A stretch of 64,000 bases of DNA from Streptomyces antibioticus. Its GTDB lineage: Bacteria > Actinomycetota > Actinomycetes > Streptomycetales > Streptomycetaceae. A program made the translations under genes and the position numbers. This document shows positions 26,334 through 36,967 of the stretch, piece after piece. The notes beneath the pieces were generated by a model. It saw only the letters and a list, made by a program, of their open reading frames with translations. It searched no databases and was not told the DNA's origin. The stretch lies in contig NZ_KQ948423.1 of the NCBI RefSeq assembly GCF_001514065.1, positions 829,717 to 893,716 of the forward strand, read 5' to 3'. Numbering within the stretch: position 1 is the first letter of the stretch; each line of letters starts with the position of its first letter.

Positions 26334-27950
26334 ATGCACGAGGCACCGGAGCTGACGAGCGCGGCAGACCCCGCGTCGGAGGCCTGGAGGGCCAACGAGG
26401 AGGCGCACCTCGCACTCGTCGGGGAGCTGCGCGGCAAGCTGGCCGCGGCGGCCCTGGGCGGGGGTGAGAAGGCGCGTGCCCGGCACACCGCGCGCGGCAA
26501 GCTGCTGCCGCGCGACCGGGTGGACACACTCCTGGACCCGGGTTCGCCGTTCCTGGAGCTGGCCCCGCTCGCCGCCGACGGGCTCTACGACGGCCAGGCC
26601 CCGGCCGCCGGTGTGATCGCCGGGATCGGGCGGGTGAGCGGGCGCGAGTGCGTGATCGTCGCCAATGACGCGACCGTCAAGGGCGGCACGTACTACCCGA
26701 TGACGGTGAAGAAGCACCTGCGCGCCCAGGAAGTCGCCCTGGAGAACCGCCTCCCCTGTCTCTACCTCGTGGACTCCGGCGGGGCCTTCCTGCCGATGCA
26801 GGACGAGGTCTTCCCTGACCGCGAGCACTTCGGGCGGATCTTCTACAACCAGGCCCGGATGTCCGGCGCCGGCATCCCGCAGATCGCCGCCGTCCTCGGC
26901 TCCTGCACGGCCGGTGGCGCCTACGTCCCCGCGATGAGCGACGAGGCCGTGATCGTCCGCAACCAGGGCACGATCTTCCTGGGCGGCCCGCCCCTGGTGA
27001 AGGCCGCGACCGGCGAGGTCGTCACCGCCGAGGAGCTGGGCGGCGGCGAGGTCCACGCGCGCGTGTCCGGCGTGACCGACCACCTCGCGGAGGACGACGC
27101 CCACGCGCTCAGGATCGTGCGGAACATCGTCGCCACGCTCCCCGCGCGCGGGGCTCTGCCGTGGTCCGTCGAGCCGGCCGTCGAGCCGAAGGTCGACCCG
27201 TACGGCCTCTACGGCGCCGTCCCGGTCGACTCCCGCACCCCGTACGACGTCCGCGAGGTCATCGCGCGCATGGTCGACGGCTCCCGCTTCGCGGAGTTCA
27301 AGTCCGAGTTCGGGCAGACCCTGGTCACCGGCTTCGCCCGCATCCACGGCCACCCGGTCGGCATCGTCGCCAACAACGGCATCCTGTTCTCCGAGTCCGC
27401 CCAGAAGGGCGCCCACTTCATCGAGCTGTGCGACCAGCGCGGCATCCCGCTGGTGTTCCTCCAGAACATCTCCGGGTTCATGGTGGGGCGTTCCTACGAG
27501 GCCGGTGGCATCGCCAAGCACGGCGCCAAGATGGTCACCGCCGTCGCCTGCACACGCGTGCCGAAGCTGACGGTCGTGGTCGGCGGCTCGTACGGCGCGG
27601 GCAACTACTCCATGTGCGGCCGGGCCTACTCCCCCCGCTTCCTGTGGATGTGGCCCAACGCCAAGATCTCCGTCATGGGCGGCGAACAGGCCGCGTCGGT
27701 CCTTGCGACCGTCAAGCGGGACCAGCTGGAGGCCCGGGGCGAGGACTGGCCCGCGGAGGCCGAGGAGGCCTTCAAGGACCCGATCCGTGCGCAGTACGAC
27801 CGCCAGGGGAATGCCTATTACGCGACGGCCCGCCTGTGGGACGACGGGGTCATCGACCCCCTGGAGACCCGCCAGGTGCTGGGCCTGGCCCTGACCGCCT
27901 GCGCCAACGCGCCCCTGGGTGACCCCCAGTTCGGCGTCTTCCGGATGTGA
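26334..27950 (+). CDS. Acyl-CoA carboxylase beta subunit (methylcrotonyl-CoA type)
   Basis: The protein has 538 residues and belongs to the carboxyltransferase family. The N half has the acyl-CoA site ([36 protein letters not shown]). The C half has the biotin site ([48 protein letters not shown]). These phrases are typical of 3-methylcrotonyl- rather than propionyl-CoA carboxylases. It transfers CO2 from carboxybiotin to methylcrotonyl-CoA in leucine degradation. It pairs with the alpha subunit immediately downstream, and HMG-CoA lyase follows, which supports the assignment. AGGATG overlaps the ATG; a GAGGGG site lies upstream. Confidence 0.88.
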   Translation: MHEAPELTSAADPASEAWRANEEAHLALVGELRGKLAAAALGGGEKARARHTARGKLLPRDRVDTLLDPGSPFLELAPLAADGLYDGQAPAAGVIAGIGRVSGRECVIVANDATVKGGTYYPMTVKKHLRAQEVALENRLPCLYLVDSGGAFLPMQDEVFPDREHFGRIFYNQARMSGAGIPQIAAVLGSCTAGGAYVPAMSDEAVIVRNQGTIFLGGPPLVKAATGEVVTAEELGGGEVHARVSGVTDHLAEDDAHALRIVRNIVATLPARGALPWSVEPAVEPKVDPYGLYGAVPVDSRTPYDVREVIARMVDGSRFAEFKSEFGQTLVTGFARIHGHPVGIVANNGILFSESAQKGAHFIELCDQRGIPLVFLQNISGFMVGRSYEAGGIAKHGAKMVTAVACTRVPKLTVVVGGSYGAGNYSMCGRAYSPRFLWMWPNAKISVMGGEQAASVLATVKRDQLEARGEDWPAEAEEAFKDPIRAQYDRQGNAYYATARLWDDGVIDPLETRQVLGLALTACANAPLGDPQFGVFRM

Positions 27951-27964
27951 AGGGTTTTACGAGG

Positions 27965-29881
27965 ATGTTCGACACGGTTCTTGTGGCCAACCGGGGCGAG
28001 ATCGCGGTCCGCGTCATCCGTACCCTGCGCTCCCTGGGCGTGCGCTCGGTGGCCGTCTTCTCCGACGCCGACGCGGACGCCCGGCACGTCCGGGAGGCCG
28101 ACACGGCGGTACGACTGGGCCCGGCACCGGCCGCCGACAGCTATCTGTCCGTGGAGCGGCTGCTGGCGGCCGCCGCCCGCACCGGCGCCCAGGCCGTCCA
28201 CCCCGGCTACGGCTTCCTCGCCGAGAACGCGGCCTTCGCGCGCGCGTGCGCCGACGCCGGGCTGGTCTTCATCGGCCCGCCCGCGGACGCCATCTCCCTG
28301 ATGGGCGACAAGATCCGCGCCAAGGAGACGGTCGCCGCCGCGGGGGTGCCGGTGGTGCCCGGCGGCCGGGACCCGGAACTGGCCGACGCCGCCCGCGAAC
28401 TGGGCGCACCGGTGCTGCTGAAGCCGAGCGCCGGCGGTGGCGGCAAGGGCATGCGGCTGGTCCGGGACCTGTCGGTGCTGGACGACGAGATCGCTGCCGC
28501 CCGCCGCGAGGCCCGCGCCTCCTTCGGCGACGACACGCTCCTGGTGGAGCGGTGGATCGACCGCCCCCGGCACATCGAGATCCAGGTCCTGGCGGACGGC
28601 CACGGCAACGTCGTCCACCTGGGCGAGCGCGAGTGCTCCCTCCAGCGCCGCCACCAGAAGATCATCGAGGAGGCCCCGTCGGTCCTCCTGAACGAGGCCA
28701 CGCGCGCGGCGATGGGCGAGGCGGCGGTCCAGGCGGCCCGCTCGTGCGGCTACCGGGGCGCGGGCACGGTGGAGTTCATCGTCCCGGGCGGCGACCCCTC
28801 CTCGTACTACTTCATGGAGATGAACACCCGCCTCCAGGTGGAGCACCCCGTCACCGAGCTCATCACCGGCCTGGACCTGGTGGAGTGGCAGCTGCGGGTG
28901 GCGGCGGGCGAGCCGCTGCCGTTCGGGCAGGACGACGTACGGCTGACGGGCCACGCCGTCGAGGCACGCCTGTGCGCCGAGGACCCGGCCCGCGGCTTCC
29001 TCCCCTCCGGCGGCACGGTGCTGCGGCTGCACGAGCCGCAGGGCGACGGTGTCCGCACCGACTCCGGGCTCCTGGAGGGCTCCGAGGTCGGCAGCCTGTA
29101 CGACCCGATGCTCTCCAAGGTGATCGCGTACGGCCCCGACCGCGCGACGGCCCTGCGCAAGCTCCGCGCGGCTCTCGCGGACACGGTCACGCTGGGCGTG
29201 CAGACCAACGCGGGGTTCCTGCGGCGGCTGCTGGCCCATCCGGCGGTGGTGGCGGGCGAGTTGGACACGGGCCTGGTGGAGCGCGAGGTGGAGAGCCTGG
29301 TCGCCACGGACGTACCGGAGGAGGTCTACGAGGCCGCGGCGGCCGTACGCCTGGAAGACCTGCGGCCGCGCGGCGAGGCCGTATGGACCGACCCCTTCTC
29401 CGTTCCGAGCGGCTGGCGGCTGGGCGGCACCCCGAAGCCGGTCGCCTTCCACCTCCGCGTCCAGGACCCGGTGGAGTACACCCCGCGCGGCTCGGCGACC
29501 GTCACGGACGACCGGGTGAGCGTGCTGCTGGACGGCGTCCGGCACACCTTCCACCGCGCGGCCGACTGGCTCGGCCGCGACGGCGACGCGTGGCACGTCC
29601 GGGACCACGACCCGGTGGCGGCGTCCCTGTCCGGGGCGGCCCACGCGGGTGCCGACTCGCTCACCGCGCCGATGCCGGGGACGGTGACGGTGGTGAAGGT
29701 GGCCGTGGGGGACGAAGTGGCCGCCGGGCAGAGCCTGTTGGTGGTGGAGGCGATGAAGATGGAGCACGTCGTCTCCGCCCCGCACGCGGGCACGGTCGCC
29801 GAACTGGACGTCAAGCCGGGCACGACGGTCGCGATGGACCAGGTGCTGGCCGTCATCACCCCCGTGGAGGACGAGACATGA
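27965..29881 (+). CDS. Acyl-CoA carboxylase alpha subunit: biotin carboxylase plus biotin carrier
   Basis: The protein has 638 residues. Biotin carboxylase domains run from about 1 to 445 ([32 protein letters not shown]-grasp [30 protein letters not shown]). A linker domain follows, and the C-terminal carrier holds the biotinylated Lys598 in EAMKMEH. It carboxylates its own biotin with ATP and bicarbonate and passes it to the beta subunit. The start is ATG 27965; an in-frame GTG at 27947 overlaps the beta-subunit stop and suggests translational coupling. Its last codons overlap the next gene (ATGA). Confidence 0.9.
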   Translation: MFDTVLVANRGEIAVRVIRTLRSLGVRSVAVFSDADADARHVREADTAVRLGPAPAADSYLSVERLLAAAARTGAQAVHPGYGFLAENAAFARACADAGLVFIGPPADAISLMGDKIRAKETVAAAGVPVVPGGRDPELADAARELGAPVLLKPSAGGGGKGMRLVRDLSVLDDEIAAARREARASFGDDTLLVERWIDRPRHIEIQVLADGHGNVVHLGERECSLQRRHQKIIEEAPSVLLNEATRAAMGEAAVQAARSCGYRGAGTVEFIVPGGDPSSYYFMEMNTRLQVEHPVTELITGLDLVEWQLRVAAGEPLPFGQDDVRLTGHAVEARLCAEDPARGFLPSGGTVLRLHEPQGDGVRTDSGLLEGSEVGSLYDPMLSKVIAYGPDRATALRKLRAALADTVTLGVQTNAGFLRRLLAHPAVVAGELDTGLVEREVESLVATDVPEEVYEAAAAVRLEDLRPRGEAVWTDPFSVPSGWRLGGTPKPVAFHLRVQDPVEYTPRGSATVTDDRVSVLLDGVRHTFHRAADWLGRDGDAWHVRDHDPVAASLSGAAHAGADSLTAPMPGTVTVVKVAVGDEVAAGQSLLVVEAMKMEHVVSAPHAGTVAELDVKPGTTVAMDQVLAVITPVEDET

Positions 29882-30810
29882 CACTCCCCATGGTCGTACC
29901 GCAGGAAGGCCTGCCGGCACGGGTCCGCATCCATGAGGTCGGCGCGCGCGACGGCCTCCAGAACGAGAAGGCGACCGTCCCGACCGACGTCAAGGCGGAG
30001 TTCATCCACCGCCTCGCCGACGCGGGCCTGACGACGATCGAGGCGACGAGCTTCGTCCACCCCAAGTGGGTGCCCCAACTGGCCGACGCGGAGCAGCTGT
30101 TCCCGCGGCTGGCCGACGTGAAGGCGGACCTCCCGGTCCTGGTGCCGAACGAACGCGGCCTGGAGCGCGCCCTGGCGCTGGGAGCGACGAGGGTGGCCGT
30201 CTTCGCCAGCGCCAGCGAGTCGTTCGCGAAGGCCAACCTCAACCGCACGCTGGACGAGGCGCTGGCCATGTTCGAGCCGACGGTGGCGCGCGCCAAGGAT
30301 GCGGGCGTGCATGTCCGCGGCTACCTCTCCATGTGCTTCGGCGACCCGTGGGAGGGCCCGGTCCCGGTGCCGCAGGTCGTCCAGGTCTGCCGGGCACTGC
30401 TCGGCATGGGCTGCGACGAGCTGAGCCTGGGCGACACGATCGGCGTGGCGACGGCGGGCCACGTACGGGCGCTGCTGACCGCCCTGAACGAGGCCGGGGT
30501 GCCCACGGAGAAGCTGGGCGTGCACTTCCACGACACGTACGGCCAGGCCCTCGCCAACACCTACGTGGCGTTGCTGCACGGCGTCACCACGGTCGACGCC
30601 TCGGCGGGCGGCCTCGGCGGCTGCCCGTTCGCCAAGTCGGCCACCGGAAACCTCGCCACCGAAGACCTCGTGTGGATGCTGCAGGGCCTCGGCATCGACA
30701 CCGGGGTCGACCTCGGCCGTCTCGTCGCCACGAGCGAGTGGATGGCCGGCCATCTGGGCCGACCCAGCCCGTCCCGCACCGTACGTGCCCTGTCCCACAA
30801 GGAGCAGTGA
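29878..30810 (+). CDS. Hydroxymethylglutaryl-CoA lyase
   Basis: The protein has 310 residues, a TIM-barrel of the HMGL-like family. [15 protein letters not shown] at the N-terminus supplies metal and substrate ligands, [15 protein letters not shown] gives the metal-binding HxH, and [15 protein letters not shown] contains the signature catalytic Cys. It splits HMG-CoA into acetoacetate and acetyl-CoA, the last step of leucine degradation. The ATG overlaps the carboxylase alpha stop by 4 bases, and the next gene starts 6 bases after its stop, so it is tightly coupled in the operon. The assignment is firm because lyase and methylcrotonyl-type carboxylase occur together. Confidence 0.9.
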   Translation: MTLPMVVPQEGLPARVRIHEVGARDGLQNEKATVPTDVKAEFIHRLADAGLTTIEATSFVHPKWVPQLADAEQLFPRLADVKADLPVLVPNERGLERALALGATRVAVFASASESFAKANLNRTLDEALAMFEPTVARAKDAGVHVRGYLSMCFGDPWEGPVPVPQVVQVCRALLGMGCDELSLGDTIGVATAGHVRALLTALNEAGVPTEKLGVHFHDTYGQALANTYVALLHGVTTVDASAGGLGGCPFAKSATGNLATEDLVWMLQGLGIDTGVDLGRLVATSEWMAGHLGRPSPSRTVRALSHKEQ

Positions 30811-30816
30811 CCCGCG

Positions 30817-31977
30817 ATGGACCACCGACTCTCCCCCGAACTCGAAGAACTCCGCCGCACGGTGGAGGAGTTCGCGCACGAGGTAGTAGCCCCCAAGATC
30901 GCCGACTACTACGAACACCACGAGTTCCCCTACGAGATCGTCCGCGAGATGGGCCGCATGGGCCTGTTCGGCCTGCCGTTCCCCGAGGAGTACGGCGGCA
31001 TGGGCGGCGACTACATGGCGCTGGGCGTGGCCCTGGAGGAACTGGCGAGGGTCGACTCCTCGGTGGCGATCACCCTGGAGGCCGGGGTCTCCCTGGGCGC
31101 GATGCCCCTGCACCTGTACGGCACGGAGGCACAGAAGCAGGAGTGGCTCCCGCGTCTGTGCTCGGGCGAGATCCTGGGTGCGTTCGGCCTGACGGAACCG
31201 GACGGCGGCAGCGACGCGGGCGCGACGCGCACGACGGCTCGCCTGGACGAGTCGACGAACGAATGGGTGATCAACGGCACGAAGTGCTTCATCACCAACT
31301 CGGGCACGGACATCACGGGTCTGGTGACGGTGACCGCGGTGACGGGCCGCAAGCCCGACGGCAAGCCGCTGATCTCCTCGATCATCGTCCCCTCCGGGAC
31401 CCCGGGCTTCACGGTCGCGGCCCCGTACTCGAAGGTGGGCTGGAACGCGTCGGACACAAGGGAGTTGTCGTTCGTCGACGTCCGCGTCTCGGCGGCGAAC
31501 CTGCTCGGCGAGGAGGGCCGCGGCTACGCCCAGTTCCTGCGCATCCTGGACGAGGGCCGCATCGCGATCGCGGCGCTCTCCACGGGCCTGGCGCAAGGCT
31601 GCGTGGACGAGTCGGTGAAGTACGCGAAGGAACGCCACGCCTTCGGCAAGCCGATCGGCGCGAACCAGGCGATCCAGTTCAAGATCGCGGACATGGAGAT
31701 GAAGGCGCACACTGCCCGTCTGGCGTGGCGGGACGCGGCCTCGCGCCTGGTGGCGGGCGAGCCCTTCAAGAAGGAGGCGGCCCTCGCCAAGCTCTACTCG
31801 TCGACGATCGCGGTGGACAACGCCCGCGACGCCACTCAGGTCCACGGCGGCTACGGCTTCATGAACGAGTACCCGGTGGCCCGGATGTGGCGCGACTCCA
31901 AGATCCTGGAGATCGGGGAGGGGACGAGCGAAGTCCAACGGATGCTGATCGCCAGGGAATTGGGGCTCATCAGCTGA
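30817..31977 (+). CDS. acdH: Branched/short-chain acyl-CoA dehydrogenase
   Basis: The protein has 386 residues. FAD and substrate motifs are LTEPDGGSDAGATRTTA, FGKPIGANQAIQFKIADM and TQVHGGYGFMNEYPVARMW. The C-terminal motif EIGEGTSEV keeps Glu before GT, the catalytic base position of short- and branched-chain enzymes, whereas true isovaleryl-CoA dehydrogenases have Ala there. It therefore fits AcdH, the branched-chain enzyme known in S. coelicolor and S. avermitilis. It should oxidise isovaleryl-, isobutyryl- or 2-methylbutyryl-CoA and feed the carboxylase upstream. It is the last gene of the four-gene operon. Confidence 0.88.
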   Translation: MDHRLSPELEELRRTVEEFAHEVVAPKIADYYEHHEFPYEIVREMGRMGLFGLPFPEEYGGMGGDYMALGVALEELARVDSSVAITLEAGVSLGAMPLHLYGTEAQKQEWLPRLCSGEILGAFGLTEPDGGSDAGATRTTARLDESTNEWVINGTKCFITNSGTDITGLVTVTAVTGRKPDGKPLISSIIVPSGTPGFTVAAPYSKVGWNASDTRELSFVDVRVSAANLLGEEGRGYAQFLRILDEGRIAIAALSTGLAQGCVDESVKYAKERHAFGKPIGANQAIQFKIADMEMKAHTARLAWRDAASRLVAGEPFKKEAALAKLYSSTIAVDNARDATQVHGGYGFMNEYPVARMWRDSKILEIGEGTSEVQRMLIARELGLIS

Positions 31978-32041
31978 CCCGGAGCACCTCATAGGTGGCG
32001 CACAGCTTCGAAGCGAAGACCCCCGCCCCCTGGACAAGATC

Positions 32042-32060
32042 TGAGGTTAGGCTAACCTTC
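32042..32060. promoter_or_regulatory. Iron box (DmdR/DtxR-type operator) before desE
   Basis: TGAGGTTAGGCTAACCTTC matches the 19-bp palindrome TTAGGTTAGGCTAACCTAA at 16 positions and keeps the entire 15-bp core AGGTTAGGCTAACCT. It lies 52 bases upstream of desE. Iron-loaded DmdR1 should repress desE and the reductase gene through it. Confidence 0.85.
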
Positions 32061-32111
32061 CTTTGAACTTGTCCGGCGGGCGCTTCGCCCCGTTCGAAAG
32101 CAGCCACACAC

Positions 32112-33161
32112 ATGTCCAACGCCAGAGCCACCCACCTCACCCGACGCGGCATCCTCGCCGCGGGCGGCGCCCTCGGTCTCGGTGCCGTGCTCGCGGCCTG
32201 CGGTGACGACGACGCGAAAAGCGGTGGCTCTGGCAAGGAGACCTCCGCGGCGGAGAAGTCCGGTCCCTGGACCTTCAAGGACGACCGCGGCACCGAGGTG
32301 AAGCTCGACAAGATCCCCGCGAACATCGTCGCCTTCACCGGCGTCGCCGCCGCCCTCCACGACTACGGCATCTCCGTCAAGGGCGTCTTCGGCCCCACCA
32401 AGACCGCCGACGGCAAGGCCGACGTCCAGGCCGGCGACATGGACATCTCCAAGGTGGAGATCCTCGGCAACGTCTGGGACCAGTTCAACGTCGAGAAGTA
32501 CGCCGCCCTCGCCCCGGACGTCCTCATCACCACGATGTTCGACGCCGCCGGCACCCTCTGGTACGTCCCGGCCGCCTCCAAGGACAAGATCGCCAAGCTC
32601 GCCCCGAGCGTCGGCATCTCCGTCTACGACCGCCAGCTGACCGCGCCCCTCCAGCGCATGTGGGAGCTGGCCGAGTCCCTCGGCGCCGACATGACCGCCG
32701 CGAAGGTCACCGAGGCGAAGAAGAAGTTCGAGGCCGCCGCCACCCGGCTGCGTGCCGCCGCGAAGGCGAAGCCCGACATCAAGGTGCTGGCCGGCTCCGC
32801 CAGCCAGGACATCTTCTACGTCTCCGGCACCAACCTCTCCATCGACCTTGAGTACTTCAAGGCCCTCGGCGTGAACTTCGTCGAGCCGCCGGAGAGCGCC
32901 AAGAAGGAGGGGGGCGGCTGGTACGAGTCGCTGAGCTGGGAGAACGTCGACAAGTACAAGGCCGACATCATCATGATGGACGACCGCTCGTCGACCATTC
33001 AGCCGGCCGACATCACCGAGGCGACCTGGAAGAAGCTGCCCGCGGTGAAGGCCGGGCAGGTCATCGCCCGGTCGCCGGAGCCGATCCTGTCGTACGACAA
33101 GTGCACGCCGCTGCTCGAGGGTCTCGCCGAGGCCCTTGAGAAGGCGAAGAAGGTCAGCTGA
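32112..33161 (+). CDS. desE: Ferric-siderophore-binding lipoprotein DesE
   Basis: The protein has 349 residues with a Tat-like signal (LTRRGILAAGGALG) and lipobox VLAAC (Cys30), followed by an acidic linker. The mature part is a type III periplasmic-binding-protein fold for iron chelates: IPANIVAFTGVAAALHDYG, VEKYAALAPDVLITTM, ITEATWKKLPAVKAGQVI. DesE captures ferrioxamines and hands them to an ABC importer that is not encoded in this window. The iron box 52 bases upstream and the desABCD operon downstream support the name. Downstream lies a copy of the 43-bp repeat. Confidence 0.9.
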   Translation: MSNARATHLTRRGILAAGGALGLGAVLAACGDDDAKSGGSGKETSAAEKSGPWTFKDDRGTEVKLDKIPANIVAFTGVAAALHDYGISVKGVFGPTKTADGKADVQAGDMDISKVEILGNVWDQFNVEKYAALAPDVLITTMFDAAGTLWYVPAASKDKIAKLAPSVGISVYDRQLTAPLQRMWELAESLGADMTAAKVTEAKKKFEAAATRLRAAAKAKPDIKVLAGSASQDIFYVSGTNLSIDLEYFKALGVNFVEPPESAKKEGGGWYESLSWENVDKYKADIIMMDDRSSTIQPADITEATWKKLPAVKAGQVIARSPEPILSYDKCTPLLEGLAEALEKAKKVS

Positions 33162-33188
33162 AAAAAGGGGCTTGATGTGGTGGGTGAA

Positions 33189-33246
33189 CTGCGGGTCCGT
33201 CGTGGCTGGTCGCGCAGTTCCCCGCGCCCCTGAAAGCAAAAAGCCT
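33189..33246 (-). repeat. Dispersed intergenic repeat, copy A
   Basis: On the minus strand this is AGGGGCGCGGGGAACTGCGC plus 23 more bases ending CCCGCAG (43-bp core at 33189-33231), with an AGGCTTTTTGCTTTC flank. Copies B (39343-39393) and C (45872-45928) match the core at 40 and 38 of 43 positions. It lies 27 bases after desE, opposite in orientation to that gene. Confidence 0.85.
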
Positions 33247-33277
33247 TGCCCCCTGCCACCTCAGGAGCGCACCCCTC

Positions 33278-34141
33278 ATGACCACAGCCGTCGCCGCCCC
33301 GTTCCGCTTCTTCGCCCTGCATGTCGTCAGAACGCGGCAACTCGGCCCCTCTCTCGTCCGGGTCACCTTCGGCGGCGAGGAACTGCGGGAGTTCCACTCC
33401 AACGGGTGCGACCAGTCGCTGTCGCTGTTCATCCCCGCCGAGGGGCGGACCGAGCCGGTCGTTCCGATCGAGCTGGGCGACGGCTGGTGGCAGGCCTGGC
33501 GTGAACTCCCGGACGACGTACGGGCGGTCATGCGGTCGTACACGCTCCGGGCCCTGCGCCGGGACCCCGACGAGATCGACATCGACTTCGTCCTGCACGG
33601 CGTCGACCCCGGCGCCCCCACCCCCGCCGGCCCCGCCTCCCGCTGGGCCGCGCGGGCCGCCGCCGGGGACCGGGTCCTTCTCCTGGGGCCCGCCATCGCC
33701 GACAACCGTGCCATCCGGTTCCGGCCGACCGACGACGCCGACCTCGTGCTCATCTGGGGCGACGAGACGGCCGTGCCCGCCGCGTCCGCCATCATCGAGT
33801 CCCTGCCGGCCGGCACCCGTGCCCGGGTGTGGCTCGAAGTCCAGCACGCCGCCGACATCCAGGACCTGATGACCGAGGCCGACGCCGAGATCACCTGGTT
33901 CGTCAGGGACCAGCGGGCCGATGAGGGCACCGAGGGCTCCCCCATGGCCCTCGGCGCCCTCCGCGACGCCCAACTCCCGCCCACCGAGCGGCCGTACGTC
34001 TGGATCGCGGGCGAGTCCGGCTGTGTGAAGCAGCTGCGCCGGCACTTCGTCGGTGAGCGTGGCATCGACCGCCGCAGTGTCACCTTCGTCGGCTACTGGC
34101 GGCAGGGGATGACCGAGGAACAGCTCCGCGCCGCCGAGTAG
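33278..34141 (+). CDS. desF: Siderophore-interacting protein, probable ferric-siderophore reductase
   Basis: The protein has 287 residues of the SIP/ViuB family (FAD-binding barrel plus NAD(P)H-binding domain). Visible family motifs are RSYTLRALRRDPDEIDIDFV (RxYTxR flavin site), HGVDPGAPTPAGPASRWA, GDRVLLLGPA, WGDETAVPAASAI and VWIAGESGCVKQLRRHF. It releases iron from imported ferrioxamine by NAD(P)H-dependent reduction in the cytoplasm. AGGAG precedes the ATG. It lies 116 bases after desE and before the desA iron box, so it is likely read from the desE promoter. The gene name follows its place in the des locus and is used loosely. Confidence 0.85.
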   Translation: MTTAVAAPFRFFALHVVRTRQLGPSLVRVTFGGEELREFHSNGCDQSLSLFIPAEGRTEPVVPIELGDGWWQAWRELPDDVRAVMRSYTLRALRRDPDEIDIDFVLHGVDPGAPTPAGPASRWAARAAAGDRVLLLGPAIADNRAIRFRPTDDADLVLIWGDETAVPAASAIIESLPAGTRARVWLEVQHAADIQDLMTEADAEITWFVRDQRADEGTEGSPMALGALRDAQLPPTERPYVWIAGESGCVKQLRRHFVGERGIDRRSVTFVGYWRQGMTEEQLRAAE

Positions 34142-34205
34142 CCCGCCGAGCAGCTTGCCCGACCCACCCCCAGCCGCCGCACACCCATCCCTGCACACGA
34201 GCAAC

Positions 34206-34224
34206 TTAGGTTAGGCTAACCTAA
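34206..34224. promoter_or_regulatory. Perfect iron box before desA
   Basis: TTAGGTTAGGCTAACCTAA is a perfect 19-bp palindrome identical to the DmdR1/DtxR-type consensus. It lies 39 bases upstream of desA and should overlap its promoter. It should be a stronger operator than the desE box, which has three mismatches at its ends. Confidence 0.92.
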
Positions 34225-34263
34225 GTACAGCGGACCACTGCTCCCCACCGGAGGACCCCCACC

Positions 34264-35706
34264 ATGCGCTCGCACCTGCTCAACGACACGACCGCGGAGC
34301 AGTACCGCCGCTCCGTGACCGAAGGAATAGAGCGGGTGGCAGCCAAACTCGCCGCCACCGACCGTCCGTTCACCGGTGTCACCGTCGACGCCCTCGCCCC
34401 GGCCATCGACGCGATCGACCTCGACAAGCCGCTGCTCGACACCGGCGCCGTGCTCGACGAGCTGGAGGACGTCTACCTCCGCGACGCGGTCTACTTCCAC
34501 CACCCCCGCTATCTCGCCCACTTGAACTGCCCGGTCGTCATCCCGGCCGTGCTCGGCGAGGCGATCCTCTCCGCGGTCAACTCCTCCCTGGACACCTGGG
34601 ACCAGTCGGCCGGCGGCACCCTCATCGAGCGCAAGCTCATCGACTGGACGACCGCCCGCATCGGCCTCGGCCCGGCCGCCGACGGCGTGTTCACCTCCGG
34701 CGGCACCCAGTCCAACCTCCAGGCGCTGCTCCTCGCCCGGGAGGAGGCGAAGACCGACTCGTTCGCCAAACTGCGCATCTTCGCCTCCGAGGTCAGCCAC
34801 TTCAGCGTCAAGAAGTCCGCCAAACTCCTCGGCCTGTCCCCCGATTCCGTGGTCACCATCCCCGTCGGCCACGACAAGCGGATGCAGACCGTCGCGCTCG
34901 CCCACGAGCTGGAGCGCTGCAAGGCCGCCGGTCTCGTCCCGATGGCCGTCGTCGCCACCGCCGGCACCACCGACTTCGGCTCCATCGACCCGCTGCCCGA
35001 GATCGCCGAACTGTGCGCGCAGTACGGCACCTGGATGCACGTCGACGCCGCCTACGGCTGCGGACTGCTCGCATCGGTGAAGTACCGCGACCGCATCGAC
35101 GGCATCGAGCGCGCCGACTCGGTCACCGTCGACTACCACAAGTCCTTCTTCCAGCCGGTGAGTTCGTCCGCCGTGCTGGTCCGGGACGCGACCACGCTGC
35201 GGCACGCGACCTACCACGCCGAGTACCTCAACCCGAAGCGCATGGTGCAGGAGCGCATCCCCAACCAGGTGGACAAGTCCCTCCAGACCACCCGCCGCTT
35301 CGACGCCCTCAAGCTGTGGATGACGCTGCGGACCATGGGCGCCGACGGCATCGGACAGCTCTTCGACGAGGTGTGCGACCTGGCCGTCGAGGGCTGGCGG
35401 ATCCTCGCCGCCGACCCGCGCTACGACGTCGTGGTCGAGCCCACGCTCTCCACCCTCGTCTTCCGTTACATCCCGGCCGCCGTGACCGACCCCGCCGAGA
35501 TCGACCGCGCCAACCTGTACGCCCGCAAGGCCCTGTTCGCCTCCGGCGACGCGGTGGTCGCGGGCACCAAGGTCAACGGCCGCCACTACCTGAAGTTCAC
35601 CCTGCTCAACCCCGAGACGACGACCGAAGACATCGCCGCCGTACTCGATCTGATCGCCGGCCACGCCGAGCAGTACCTGGGAGAGTCCCTTGACCGCGCG
35701 TCCTGA
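34264..35706 (+). CDS. desA: Lysine decarboxylase DesA
   Basis: The protein has 480 residues and belongs to the group II PLP decarboxylases. The cofactor Lys is K293 in VDYHKSFFQ, and HVDAAYGCG carries the Asp that contacts the pyridine nitrogen. [18 protein letters not shown] is the phosphate-binding region. It converts L-lysine to cadaverine, the first step of desferrioxamine synthesis in the cytoplasm. It is the first gene of desABCD behind a perfect iron box, so it is induced by iron starvation. GGAGG lies 9 bases before the ATG. Its last 17 bases overlap desB. Confidence 0.93.
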   Translation: MRSHLLNDTTAEQYRRSVTEGIERVAAKLAATDRPFTGVTVDALAPAIDAIDLDKPLLDTGAVLDELEDVYLRDAVYFHHPRYLAHLNCPVVIPAVLGEAILSAVNSSLDTWDQSAGGTLIERKLIDWTTARIGLGPAADGVFTSGGTQSNLQALLLAREEAKTDSFAKLRIFASEVSHFSVKKSAKLLGLSPDSVVTIPVGHDKRMQTVALAHELERCKAAGLVPMAVVATAGTTDFGSIDPLPEIAELCAQYGTWMHVDAAYGCGLLASVKYRDRIDGIERADSVTVDYHKSFFQPVSSSAVLVRDATTLRHATYHAEYLNPKRMVQERIPNQVDKSLQTTRRFDALKLWMTLRTMGADGIGQLFDEVCDLAVEGWRILAADPRYDVVVEPTLSTLVFRYIPAAVTDPAEIDRANLYARKALFASGDAVVAGTKVNGRHYLKFTLLNPETTTEDIAAVLDLIAGHAEQYLGESLDRAS

Positions 35707-36967
35707 AACCCCGACCGGAACCTACGATTTCGTAGGCATCGGGCTCGGCCCGTTCAACCTCGGCCTGGCCTGTCTGACCGAGCCCATCGACGAAATCGAC
35801 GGTGTCTTCCTTGAGTCGAAGCCCGACTTCGAGTGGCACGCGGGCATGTTCCTCGACGGCGCCCACCTCCAGACGCCGTTCATGTCCGACCTGGTCACGC
35901 TGGCCGACCCGACCTCGCCGTACTCCTTCCTCAACTACCTGAAGGAGAAGGGCCGGCTGTACTCGTTCTACATCCGGGAGAACTTCTACCCGCTGCGCGT
36001 CGAGTACGACGACTACTGCCGCTGGGCCGCGAACAAGCTGAGCAGCGTCCGCTTCAGCACGACGGTCGCCGAAGTCTCGTACGAGGACGGCGTGTACGTC
36101 GTCACCACGACCGCGGGTGACGTCCTCCGCGCCCGCCATCTCGTCCTCGGCACCGGCACCTCCCCCCACTACCCGGACGCCGTGCGCGGCCTGGGCGGTG
36201 ACTTCTTCCACAACTCCCAGTACATGCGGAACAAGGCGGAGTTGCAGAAGAAGGAGTCGATCACGATCGTCGGCTCCGGGCAGTCCGCCGCCGAGATCTA
36301 CCACGACCTCCTCAGCGAGATCGACGTGTACGGCTACCGGCTGAACTGGGTGACGCGCTCGCCCCGCTTCTTCCCCCTCGAATACACCAAGCTCACGCTG
36401 GAGATGACCTCCCCGGAGTACATCGACTACTACCGCGAGCTGCCCGAGGCCACCCGCTACCGGCTCACCGCCCAGCAGAAGGGCCTGTTCAAGGGCATCG
36501 ACGGCGATCTCATCAACGAGATCTTCGACCTGCTCTACCAGAAGAACCTCGGCGGGCCGGTCCCCACCCGGCTGCTCACCAACTCCGCCCTGAACAGCGC
36601 GACTTACGCGAACGGCACGTACACCCTCTCCTTCCGCCAGGAGGAGCAGGAGAAGGACTACGACCTCCAGACGCAGGGCCTGGTCCTCGCCACCGGCTAC
36701 AAGTACGCCGAGCCCGAGTTCCTGGCCCCCGTCAAGGACCGGCTGCGCTACGACACCCAGGGCAACTTCGACGTCGCCCGCAACTACTCGATCGACACCA
36801 CCGGCCGCGGCGTCTTCCTCCAGAACGCCGGCGTGCACACCCACAGCATCACCTCGCCCGACCTGGGCATGGGTGCGTACCGCAACAGCTACATCATCCG
36901 TGAGCTGCTCGGCACCGAGTACTACCCGGTCGAGAAGACGATCGCGTTCCAGGAGTTCGCCGTATGA
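35690..36967 (+). CDS. desB: Cadaverine N-monooxygenase DesB
   Basis: The protein has 425 residues of the lysine/ornithine N-hydroxylase family. The FAD motif is [12 protein letters not shown] at the N-terminus, the NADPH motif is [12 protein letters not shown] near 195, and [15 protein letters not shown] is the ATGY signature. It uses FAD, NADPH and O2 to make N-hydroxycadaverine. The start is an unusual TTG at 35690, with GGGAGAG just upstream, and overlaps desA by 17 bases; there is no in-frame ATG or GTG that would keep the FAD motif. Its stop overlaps the desC start (ATGA). Confidence 0.93.
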   Translation: MTARPETPTGTYDFVGIGLGPFNLGLACLTEPIDEIDGVFLESKPDFEWHAGMFLDGAHLQTPFMSDLVTLADPTSPYSFLNYLKEKGRLYSFYIRENFYPLRVEYDDYCRWAANKLSSVRFSTTVAEVSYEDGVYVVTTTAGDVLRARHLVLGTGTSPHYPDAVRGLGGDFFHNSQYMRNKAELQKKESITIVGSGQSAAEIYHDLLSEIDVYGYRLNWVTRSPRFFPLEYTKLTLEMTSPEYIDYYRELPEATRYRLTAQQKGLFKGIDGDLINEIFDLLYQKNLGGPVPTRLLTNSALNSATYANGTYTLSFRQEEQEKDYDLQTQGLVLATGYKYAEPEFLAPVKDRLRYDTQGNFDVARNYSIDTTGRGVFLQNAGVHTHSITSPDLGMGAYRNSYIIRELLGTEYYPVEKTIAFQEFAV

